From the NCBI GenBank assembly GCA_016926695.1, contig JAFGOB010000179.1, positions 12,965 through 76,964 of the forward strand: 64,000 nucleotides of DNA. Reading direction: 5' to 3'. The DNA comes from Dehalococcoidales bacterium. GTDB lineage: Bacteria > Chloroflexota > Dehalococcoidia > Dehalococcoidales > UBA3254. Within the stretch, counting starts at the first letter, position 1. Each line of letters starts with the position of its first letter. The notes beneath the pieces are model-generated. The model was not told where the DNA came from, made no database searches, and worked only from the letters and a program-made list of their open reading frames with translations. The position numbers were made by a program, and so were the translations under genes. Below, one piece after another: positions 8,889 to 16,001 of this stretch.

Positions 8889-9422
8889 TTATTTATAAAA
8901 CACCGGCCATAAAAAGGCATCCAGGACAAGGGTATGGAAGGCGAAGTAGCCGCTGCCGGCCACTGCCAGCCAGTACGGCAGGACAGGCTGCCGGGTCTGT
9001 AGACTGAGCAGTGCCCACAGCAGGGCGCAGGAGGAAAACCCGACCAGGAAGAGGACTATGCGTATCGCTGTCCAGGTATTGGGGTTGGGGGTATCAAAAT
9101 TGCTGTAGGAAAGCGGCATCCACAGTGCTGAAAAAAGAAGTATGCCGGTGAAAATGGCGAAGAAGACCTCGAATCCGATGTTGCCGGCGACCTTGACATC
9201 CGCCGGTGCCAGCCGGAAAAGAACAAAATAGATTAAAAGGAAATAGCCTACGGCTGAGAGTATCATGGAAACGAAATAGAGCGAGCGTACCGTTCCTGTG
9301 ATATTGCCCCACAGCACATCGGTATTGCCGGGATGTGAGACAAGCCCCTGGACATAGCTGCCTATTACGGCAGCGCCCCCGAATACGTTGATAATCAGCA
9401 GCATCAATTGCGGCGCGGACAT
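8889..9422 (-). CDS. Five-helix membrane protein of unknown function
   Basis: I do not recognise this 177-residue protein. It has five hydrophobic segments, at about residues 6-26, 44-70, 80-103, 117-139 and 148-172, separated by short loops, with a loop containing SNFDTPNPNTW between helices 3 and 4. The size and helix number are like TspO-type tryptophan-rich proteins, but I see no clear TspO signature. It starts 19 bases after the selenoperoxiredoxin stop and is the last gene of the three-gene heliorhodopsin unit, so a membrane partner or redox role is possible. SD-like GGGAGGAGT lies a few bases upstream of the ATG. Confidence 0.75.
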   Translation of the reverse strand: MSAPQLMLLIINVFGGAAVIGSYVQGLVSHPGNTDVLWGNITGTVRSLYFVSMILSAVGYFLLIYFVLFRLAPADVKVAGNIGFEVFFAIFTGILLFSALWMPLSYSNFDTPNPNTWTAIRIVLFLVGFSSCALLWALLSLQTRQPVLPYWLAVAGSGYFAFHTLVLDAFLWPVFYK

Positions 9423-9441
9423 AATATTACTCCTCCCAGAC

Positions 9442-9930
9442 CTATTCTTCCCTTTTGGTATATGTCTGGTTTATCTGTTCCAGGATATCCTGTATCTTCC
9501 GGTTGGAGGGAATATCGCTCATGGTCTTACCATGGTGTTTGAAACGGACCCTTCCTTCACGGTCGATTACATAGAGCGCCGGCATCCTGCCGAGTTTGAG
9601 GATCTTCACCTCCTGTCCGTACAGTCCGGCAATCTTATGATCCGGGTCTGGAATGCCCGGAAAGGGCATTTTTTCCCTTTGCCAGTACTCTTTAAAGGCT
9701 TTTTCGTCCTCCGGACCGGTAACGATTATTTCGGCCTTCCGTTCAACGAAAAGGGCATACTCATCACGCAACTGCGCCATATGCTTGCGCGTATAGGGTC
9801 AACCGAAGCCCCGGTTCAGGACAAGCACAATATTGAGCTTTCCCCTGTAATCTGCCAGACTGATGCGGCGGTCAGAGGCGTCGCTGCCTTCAAACTCAGG
9901 CGCTTTTTCCGCAGGTTCTTTCGCTAGCAT
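9442..9930 (-). CDS. Selenocysteine-containing peroxiredoxin (AhpC/TSA-like), TGA decoded as Sec44
   Basis: From ATG at 9930 the frame gives 162 residues with one internal TGA at 9799-9801. Both sides belong to one redoxin-fold protein: before it DYRGKLNIVLVLNRGFG, after it PYTRKHMAQLRDEY, then an FKEYW / PFPGIPDPD region, LGRMPALYVIDREG and SDIPSNRKI, in the order of AhpC/TSA peroxiredoxins. The TGA falls exactly on the peroxidatic cysteine (family motif GF-x-CP), giving UPYT. Stops in this frame are otherwise absent until 9442. A stem-loop immediately downstream fits a bacterial SECIS. The predicted role is reduction of hydroperoxides with thiol reductants in the cytoplasm; the usual second Cys of CPxC is Thr here, so resolution must use another thiol. 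Starting at ATG 9780 would lose the active site. A sequencing change of TGT to TGA is the main alternative. Confidence 0.85.
9763..9801 (-). promoter_or_regulatory. Sec codon TGA plus candidate bacterial SECIS stem-loop
   Basis: The TGA is 9801-9799 on the minus strand. Arms CGCGCAA (9791-9785) and TTGCGTG (9771-9765) pair over 7 bp with one G-T pair. In the 13-base loop a further GC/GC step can close an AUAUG apical loop about 17 bases after the TGA. Position and size fit the loose bacterial SECIS pattern; conservation was not tested. Confidence 0.5.
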
Positions 9931-9991
9931 GCTTTCTCTTTTCCCCCCGCTACTTCCCTTCCGTTCGGGCGAATACTGGTTTATTAAGCAC

Positions 9992-10765
9992 CTACATCGG
10001 TCTCAGCGTACCGGCAAAGACCTGCCAGGCCAGGGCGGACTTGGCCAGAAGGCTCAGCAGGATGTAGGTCCTCTCGCCTAAAAGGTAATTATTCCATGGT
10101 CCCACCTTTCGATATTGCAGCCACATATTCAGGGCAAAGGTGAAGAAAAAGACAAAAAGAATAGGCAGTATGAAATATACGAAGGTGGGGACCGAACCGC
10201 TGGACTTGCTCAGAGAGCTGAAGAAATAGATGGCGATGGCTATCCATGGCGCGATTCCGGCGATGCTGCCTACCGTGAAGGAAGTCCAGTTGGTTTCCCT
10301 GGTGGTTTGGTTGTGGACCTCCATAATCAATCCGCAGAGATTCATGACCGCTGTTAGCACAAAGGCCATGATCAAAGCTCCCAGATCATACATGCCGCAC
10401 AGCATGCCGATCAGCACGATCATCAGTGATGCGCTCAGTGAGTATTCATACCAGCGGGCGTAGTTGATGCCTTTCCTGAGATTTTCCTTGTACCAGTTGA
10501 AGACGCCGGGCAGAACGATTGTGAAATGGGCGATGGCGGACAGCAGCAGGAATACCGCCACCAGGGGACCGAAACGCAGGTCCGCCAGGGTTTCGATTGC
10601 GGTAGAGAATTTTTGGGTTGCCGGGTTATAGCTGATATAGCTGAGGGTGACCGGCAGCGTAAAGTTATTGCTGAGGATAAAAATAAAAACAGCCTGGAGG
10701 AGGTGCAGTACCCCCATGATGGTATTGTAAACTCGTAAACGGTTCAGGTTCCTTTCACTGGCCAT
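9992..10765 (-). CDS. Heliorhodopsin
   Basis: A 257-residue seven-helix retinal protein of the heliorhodopsin family, which sits in the membrane inverted relative to type 1 rhodopsins and is thought to sense light rather than pump ions. Start ATG 10765 is chosen because GGGGG lies 6-7 bases upstream; the longer frame adds a polar non-family leader. Key residues are present at the expected places: retinal lysine Lys242 in helix 7 (SLLAKSALAWQVF), counterion Glu107 in helix 3 (ARWYEYSLSASLM), His80 at the end of helix 2 and the HNQTTRETNWTSF loop after helix 4. Helices lie at about 12-32, 64-86, 104-126, 128-150, 163-183, 192-216 and 231-253. The next gene, 61 bases on, is the selenoperoxiredoxin. 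No carotenoid or retinal synthesis gene is in the window, so retinal must come from elsewhere. Confidence 0.93.
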   Translation of the reverse strand: MASERNLNRLRVYNTIMGVLHLLQAVFIFILSNNFTLPVTLSYISYNPATQKFSTAIETLADLRFGPLVAVFLLLSAIAHFTIVLPGVFNWYKENLRKGINYARWYEYSLSASLMIVLIGMLCGMYDLGALIMAFVLTAVMNLCGLIMEVHNQTTRETNWTSFTVGSIAGIAPWIAIAIYFFSSLSKSSGSVPTFVYFILPILFVFFFTFALNMWLQYRKVGPWNNYLLGERTYILLSLLAKSALAWQVFAGTLRPM

Positions 10766-10866
10766 TGAAGACCCCCTTTTAAACACTTTTCCTTCAGCCG
10801 GAACAAACAGTAATCCCCTTCCGGCATCCATAGCCGGGGTTTATTAAACTCTGTCTGGTGTTTGAA

Positions 10867-10886
10867 GGATATGAAAAGAAATATCC
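10867..10886. promoter_or_regulatory. Inverted repeat upstream of the heliorhodopsin operon
   Basis: GGATAT, eight bases, ATATCC forms a perfect 6-bp dyad about 102 bases before the heliorhodopsin ATG, inside the only 262-base gap between cupin and heliorhodopsin genes. The neighbouring sequence is AT-rich (minus strand TTAATATAATAAAAATTAA at about 10928-10910), suitable for a promoter. It could be a regulator-binding site. Confidence 0.35.
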
Positions 10887-11027
10887 GTCTGATGTGTAAA
10901 TACCGGTTAATTTTTATTATATTAAATCCCTGTACGTTTTGGTGAAAAAGCGCCGGGGAGAATAAAAAGGGTGAGTTACAGGGCCCTGGCGCCTGATTTC
11001 CGGTTGTATCTGCCGGATGATATAGTT

Positions 11028-11456
11028 CTAGGAATACATTTTCCCCGGTCCGGTAGCGAAATGGAATATCGGCCTGTCTATCCTGAGTGATTTCAACGGG
11101 CAGTGGACTATCCCGGCCGGGATGAAAGCCATGAAACTCTGGTTCATCAGGTTGCGCTCCCCGTCGATCCACAGCTCTATTATTCCCCCCAGATCGCCTG
11201 GGTCTTCGAAGTTCGTACCGAAGAAGGCTATAACCTCGTCATAGTTATGGGTATGAGGTTCGGGACTTCCCTGGCTCTCTTTGTCCGTAGGCCAGAACCA
11301 GACGCACTCAACATAAAAGGCACCTTTTATGACCTCGCTGTCAAGATACATCATGCGGGTACTGGTATCGGTGGGCAGTGAGCCTCCCCACGAAGGGAGT
11401 ACCACATTCTTTTTGGGCTGGGTGATGATATACTTGCCGTGTTTGAATTCATCCAT
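11028..11456 (-). CDS. Small cupin-domain protein
   Basis: A 142-residue single-domain cupin. The metal-binding cupin box 1 is seen as PEPHTHNYDEVIAFFG and box 2 around IPAGIVHCPL, giving the His, His, Glu, His set that holds a divalent metal. ATG 11456 is chosen because AGAGGA lies 7-9 bases before it; an in-frame ATG at 11516 lacks an SD sequence. The gene follows the second transhydroxylase-like gene by about 100 bases on the same strand, so both are probably cotranscribed. Small cupins beside ring-modifying enzymes may be isomerases, hydrolases or sensors; which applies here cannot be read from the sequence. Confidence 0.8.
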   Translation of the reverse strand: MDEFKHGKYIITQPKKNVVLPSWGGSLPTDTSTRMMYLDSEVIKGAFYVECVWFWPTDKESQGSPEPHTHNYDEVIAFFGTNFEDPGDLGGIIELWIDGERNLMNQSFMAFIPAGIVHCPLKSLRIDRPIFHFATGPGKMYS

Positions 11457-11554
11457 CTCATGTTCCTCTTGTCCGTTTTCCGGACCTGTAATTATGGTAT
11501 TTGCCTGGTCTCCCATAGCCCGCTTTAAGCATCCGCTTACACCGGGCCGGCTGC

Positions 11555-14227
11555 TTATCCCTCATCTTTTATTACCCAGGAGTTGAAACGCAGGCCGGAA
11601 GCCGGATCGTATTCACGGCTGAAGGCCTCGGGATACTCTTTTTCCCATTCCTCCATCCGGGCGGGTGCGACCTTTTCCACCTCTACCAGGTAACCGCTGG
11701 TTGCCATGCCGGGACAATATTTGGAAACGATGCCCCGGGGTGAAATCAGGTTAATAGCCCCTCCCCGGTCCAGCTCTCCCGGGATAATCCAGTCAACCCT
11801 GGCCCCGTGGTCCATGTAGACTACCCCCGGTTTGATTCTCTCCCAGACGATTGCTCCTCCCAGGACCGCTCCCCGCTCGTTGTAGGCTATGACGATATCG
11901 CCGTCTCTGATCCCTCTTTCTTCCGCTGTTGAGGGGTGGATCCATAAAGGCTCATATTTGTACCCGTCTTTACCCCGGACTTTACAGGTGCGTATTTCCC
12001 GGGTCCAGGGGATATCGTCGCACTGGGCGTGTACCCTCCAGCGGCCGTGATTGGACATCATCAGCAGCGGGTATTTTTCAGCCCTTTGGCTGGATGTCCT
12101 TTCGTCGTGGGTCTCACTCTTTTCAACCCAGCGCGGAATGGCACCCCGTTCCCTGTCATCCGGGAAATGCTTCGCCAGCCGCTCTGAGTAGATTTCCAGC
12201 TTGCCCGAGGGGGTCTTGAGGGGGTTGGCCTGGGGGTCTTCGTAAAATTTTCGCAGTCCGGGCGGGTCCTTTTCCCAGTCCCCGGCAACGGGAAAGACAA
12301 AATACTGCTTCTCCTTGAAGTCCTCCCACTTGATGAACTCGGGCAGGCCTATGCCTTCATAGGTGTACTTGATCAGGTCTTCCACGCTTTTACCCCTGGT
12401 TACCTCTTCATATTTACCCATCTTTTTAGCTACTTCCAGCACTATTTCGTAATCGCTTTTGGACTCGCCGATGGGTTCGATGGCCTTGTTTTGCAGCAGG
12501 ACGTTGATAAACTGCACGCCCTGGGCGCTGTTGGTCATGATATCGTCTATCTCGTACAGCGTGCTGACCGGCAGGATAATATCAGCCAGGAAGCAGTCGT
12601 TCTCCAGCCAGGACTGCTGGGCGATCACGCACTCGATCTTGGGATTCCGGTAGGCTTCCACCATCTTCATGCCCTCATTCCAGCAGGTGGTCAGGCAGGG
12701 ATTATCCGTCCAGATAAGATGCACTTCCGTGCCGCCTTCTTCCGCGGGCAGGGGGTACTGGTATTTATTGAACTGGTCTTCAACCGGGGCCATGTTTTCG
12801 GTGGTCCCCCAGAAGGTCACCGGAGGGCGCATGATTGCCTCCCAGAACAGCGTCTTGGGGAAGAACTGCTTCTGGCTGACGCGTGCCCCGTGGCAGGAGG
12901 GCTGGAATATGCGGTCGGTGAAGGCCAGGTCGGTGGCCATGGAGACCCAGGTGTAGCGGTTGTTTTTAGCCTCAACGCTGCGAGGCATGCCCAGGTAGGT
13001 TATGATGCACTGGTGAACGCCCGGTTTGCCCAGTCCCTGCATGGCCAGCAGTACTCCTTCCATTCTGGCAGGCTCGTGCGAATAGGGCCCCCGGATGTAG
13101 CCTCCGCCGAAATAGTGGGCGATCGAGGTGACTTTAGCCGCGAAATCCCGTGCCAGGGCCTTGATGGTCCATTCCGGCACCCCGCATTTGGGCGAGGCCC
13201 AGGCGGGAGTCTTGGGGACGCCGTCCTCCCGGCCCAGGACATAGTCCGAAAATGGCTCGAAACCGACGGTATGGGTCCGGACATATTCCTTATCGTAGCT
13301 TCCTTCGGTAATCCATATATAGGCTATGGCGAGCTGGAGAGCAACATCCGTATTGGGGAAAATGGGTATCCATTTGTCCGCATGTACGGCAGCCCCGTAG
13401 TTCAGCTCGGGACAGATATAGACCTGCTTGATGCCGGCCTCGGTCCAGAAATAGCTCAAACGGCTGGCCATCTGGCCCCTGAATCCCCAGGGAGTGGTCT
13501 CGGGGTCCCCGCCCCATACCAGCACCAGTTCGCCGTTCTCGCAGATATCCTTGACAATATTGGCTGCCGGCAGTAAATGACCGCACAGGCCTGTGCCCCA
13601 GACATGCATTGCCCCGTAATACCATCCCTCCCAACTGTCCGCATTGCGGATCTGCTGGGTCCAGCCGCCTCCCAGCGCTCTCATCAGCAGGCCGGGCTGT
13701 CCGTGGGGACCCTGGACCAGCTTGCATTCACCATGCCCGTCGCCCTGGGTAAGAACGGCCCAGGGGCCGTATTTCTCCCGTACTCTTTTTATCTCGGCGG
13801 CGATAATATCAGTAGCTTCATCCCATGAAATCCTTTTGTACTTGCTTTTACCTCTGTTCTGTGGGTTCCTCTTGCCGCTGGGATCCCAGTCTACCCTTTT
13901 CAGAGGGTACTTGATGCGGTTGGGTGAGTAGACCCTCTTTTTATAGGCCAGGGAGTAGGGCCCCGGCAGGGATTTCCAGTTGGGCTCCAGCGTTTTTCCG
14001 TTTCTGTTAAATTTCCAGGGATTGAGGGACTGCCTGTCGTATTTCAAATCATAATGGAGGGGCCGGATCCTGACGATCCTGCCGTCTTTTACATCCACCG
14101 TGCCCTCAGCTCCTCCCGTAGTCACTCCGCTGAGGCCGATTGTCCTGTACACGGTCTTATCCGCAACCGGACCGAATACGGATAAACCCTGATTCGTGAT
14201 ATCAGACCTGTTTTCTTTAGCAGACAT
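11555..14227 (-). CDS. Molybdopterin oxidoreductase, transhydroxylase large-subunit-like (copy 2)
   Basis: An 890-residue paralogue of the protein at 2295-4943, alike end to end with near-identical blocks such as LAYKKRVYSPNRIKYPLKRV, NPQNRGKSKYKRISWDEATD and EKYPLLMMSNHGRW. It also lacks an N-terminal Fe-S motif and a Tat signal. Asp197-Ser198 (NADSWEGWYYG) and His165 occupy the positions described for copy 1. The middle third differs most, at about residues 425-470, where the substrate funnel would lie, so the two copies may act on different phenols. SD AAGGAGG is 7 bases before ATG. It heads a minus-strand unit with the cupin. No small Fe-S subunit is present here either. Confidence 0.85.
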   Translation of the reverse strand: MSAKENRSDITNQGLSVFGPVADKTVYRTIGLSGVTTGGAEGTVDVKDGRIVRIRPLHYDLKYDRQSLNPWKFNRNGKTLEPNWKSLPGPYSLAYKKRVYSPNRIKYPLKRVDWDPSGKRNPQNRGKSKYKRISWDEATDIIAAEIKRVREKYGPWAVLTQGDGHGECKLVQGPHGQPGLLMRALGGGWTQQIRNADSWEGWYYGAMHVWGTGLCGHLLPAANIVKDICENGELVLVWGGDPETTPWGFRGQMASRLSYFWTEAGIKQVYICPELNYGAAVHADKWIPIFPNTDVALQLAIAYIWITEGSYDKEYVRTHTVGFEPFSDYVLGREDGVPKTPAWASPKCGVPEWTIKALARDFAAKVTSIAHYFGGGYIRGPYSHEPARMEGVLLAMQGLGKPGVHQCIITYLGMPRSVEAKNNRYTWVSMATDLAFTDRIFQPSCHGARVSQKQFFPKTLFWEAIMRPPVTFWGTTENMAPVEDQFNKYQYPLPAEEGGTEVHLIWTDNPCLTTCWNEGMKMVEAYRNPKIECVIAQQSWLENDCFLADIILPVSTLYEIDDIMTNSAQGVQFINVLLQNKAIEPIGESKSDYEIVLEVAKKMGKYEEVTRGKSVEDLIKYTYEGIGLPEFIKWEDFKEKQYFVFPVAGDWEKDPPGLRKFYEDPQANPLKTPSGKLEIYSERLAKHFPDDRERGAIPRWVEKSETHDERTSSQRAEKYPLLMMSNHGRWRVHAQCDDIPWTREIRTCKVRGKDGYKYEPLWIHPSTAEERGIRDGDIVIAYNERGAVLGGAIVWERIKPGVVYMDHGARVDWIIPGELDRGGAINLISPRGIVSKYCPGMATSGYLVEVEKVAPARMEEWEKEYPEAFSREYDPASGLRFNSWVIKDEG

Positions 14228-14598
14228 AGTAAGTCCTCCTTGATAATTGCCGGTAGACCCGCGTATGATTTAAATCATTTGAAAGCTGTATTAGTTGCGT
14301 CTTAATCCTGTAAAACCTTCCGGACCAGCGAGCAAAGACGTTAATTTCAGCCTGACCTCTGGGTTTTCGACCTGCTTTTGCTTACTATACACCCTTAAAA
14401 CCTGCCGTCGCAAACACAGGTCTCTTACGAGTGGAGCATAGATGGAAGTAAGGGATAGCCGCTAAAAACGGAGACTGATTGAAAAGGAAATAATCACAGG
14501 TATTTTCTGGAAAACTTGTCTGTCCGATCGGAAATGCAAATGACGGAAAATACGGTGTTACTCTGGTAAAATATATGTGAATCACAGGAGGTGAAACA
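14228..14598. other. Divergent intergenic region, no gene seen
   Basis: 371 bases between two divergent genes. Near the right end GGTAAAATATATG (about 14566-14578) could be a -10 region for the macro-domain gene, followed by the SD CAGGAGGTG. On the left side the SD of the molybdoenzyme gene is clear. No repeat, RNA gene or convincing ORF is seen. Confidence 0.5.
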
Positions 14599-15141
14599 AT
14601 GGAGCTGAAAATAAACCAGGCTGTCTTATCCCTGGTCCAGGGTGACATAACACGGCAGAAGACTGATGCGATTGTGAACGCGGCCAACTCGGGGCTGATG
14701 GGGGGAGGAGGGGTTGACGGCGCTATTCACCGGGCGGGAGGCCCGGCCATTCTGGAAGAGTGCAAAGGGATAGTAGCCAGACAGGGCAGGCTGCCGGCGG
14801 GGAAAGCGGTTATTACCACAGGTGGGAAACTGCCCGCGAAACATGTGATCCATACAGTCGGGCCGGTATGGCGCGGGGGCGGCAATCGTGAAGCTGGAAC
14901 GCTGGAAAGCGCCTACCGTGAAAGCCTTCAACTGGCTGACAAAAACGGGCTTAAAAGCGTGGCCTTTCCCTCGGTAAGCACAGGGGCATATAGCTATCCC
15001 CTGGAAGAGGCCGCCGGGATAGCTATCCGGACTGTCGTTTCCTTTCTCAAGGAAAGCACGTCTGTTAAGGAGGTTGTCTTCGTACTTTTCGACTCAATGA
15101 CTCTGAAAGTCTACCAAGAGGCACTGAAACAATACCTTTAG
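14599..15141 (+). CDS. Macro-domain protein, O-acetyl-ADP-ribose deacetylase-like
   Basis: A 180-residue stand-alone macro domain of the YmdB/MacroD type, which hydrolyses O-acetyl-ADP-ribose or removes ADP-ribose from proteins. Visible are QGDITRQKTDAIVNAANS at residues 14-31, the phosphate loop GGGGVDGAIHRAGG, HTVGPVW and the second loop SVSTGAYSYPLEEAA. The Asn-Asn-Gly-type catalytic stretch (NAANSGLMGGGGVD) is intact. SD CAGGAGGTG is well placed before the ATG. It seems to be a single gene; its relation to the neighbours is unclear. Confidence 0.92.
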   Translation: MELKINQAVLSLVQGDITRQKTDAIVNAANSGLMGGGGVDGAIHRAGGPAILEECKGIVARQGRLPAGKAVITTGGKLPAKHVIHTVGPVWRGGGNREAGTLESAYRESLQLADKNGLKSVAFPSVSTGAYSYPLEEAAGIAIRTVVSFLKESTSVKEVVFVLFDSMTLKVYQEALKQYL

Positions 15142-15260
15142 CCGGGCGATATTTTGCATTACGAGGCTCCGTTGTATTGACATTGAATTGAGGATGAAAT
15201 ACGATAGCAGCAATGAGTCAAAATATCCCGGTTATACATCTGCCCCTTAAGGAGAAAAAC

Positions 15261-15983
15261 ATGAAGTCCCACTATCTGCTGTTTATCTTCCTGACCTGCG
15301 CCGGTCTTTTAGTACTTGCCGGTTGTTCAGGAGGATCATCAACCTCGTCTTCACCCTCTCCGACTCCACTCTCAGCCGAACAGATACTGGCTGAGAGCAG
15401 CAGCAAGCTGGAGGCTGCCGGATCTTTTCACTTCGAGCTTGATCATGAGGGCGGCGGCTCTCCTATCGCCATGGGAATTGCCATGCTGAAGGCCAGTGGA
15501 GACATGGTGAAACCGGATAAAATGAAGACCACGATTTCAGGCATAGCCCTGGGTATGGCCATCCAGGTAGAGGTTATTACCGTGAGCCATGAGACCTACA
15601 TGACCAATCCGCTGAACGGGAGATGGGAATTGCTGCCCAATGAGTTTCAGGTGCTGAGTGTTTTCGATCCTGCCACGGGGGTAGCAGCCATTATGAAGAA
15701 CATGTCCGGCGCGACCAGGTTGGCTGACGAAGAGGCAGCAGGTAAGACCTGCTATCATATCAGCGGCGAAATAGACTCGGGAAACCTGAACTCAATAACG
15801 GGCAGCTCAATCCAGGGAATCATGAACAGGGCTGAGATCTGGATTGCCATGGATGATTTCCTGCCGCAGGTAATTAAGCTTGAAGGAAGGATAACCGAGG
15901 AGGAGAAAGAGGGAATCACCAGGACTCTGAGCTTCTCTGACTATAACCTGGAAACGAAGATCGAAAAACCCGTACTGGACTGA
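15261..15983 (+). CDS. LppX/LprG-type lipoprotein
   Basis: A 240-residue secreted lipoprotein. ATG 15261 is chosen because AAGGAG lies 7 bases upstream and it directly starts the signal peptide MKSHYLLFIFLT with lipobox LAGC (Cys at about residue 22). After a Ser/Thr/Pro linker comes a domain like LppX_LprAFG: an amphipathic helix with SSKLEAAGSFHFEL, then alternating strands, ending in TRTLSFSDYNLETKIEKP. In mycobacteria LprG carries acylated lipids to the cell surface and is encoded next to the MFS protein Rv1410/P55. Here too an MFS gene starts 18 bases after the stop, so the pair is likely a lipid or amphiphile export unit. Confidence 0.8.
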   Translation: MKSHYLLFIFLTCAGLLVLAGCSGGSSTSSSPSPTPLSAEQILAESSSKLEAAGSFHFELDHEGGGSPIAMGIAMLKASGDMVKPDKMKTTISGIALGMAIQVEVITVSHETYMTNPLNGRWELLPNEFQVLSVFDPATGVAAIMKNMSGATRLADEEAAGKTCYHISGEIDSGNLNSITGSSIQGIMNRAEIWIAMDDFLPQVIKLEGRITEEEKEGITRTLSFSDYNLETKIEKPVLD

Positions 15984-16001
15984 CCGGATAGGGCATATTA
16001 G

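Noticed and set aside
12491..13576. Plus-strand open frame of 361 codons opposite the second molybdoenzyme
   Set aside because: Complement shadow of a clear 890-residue gene.
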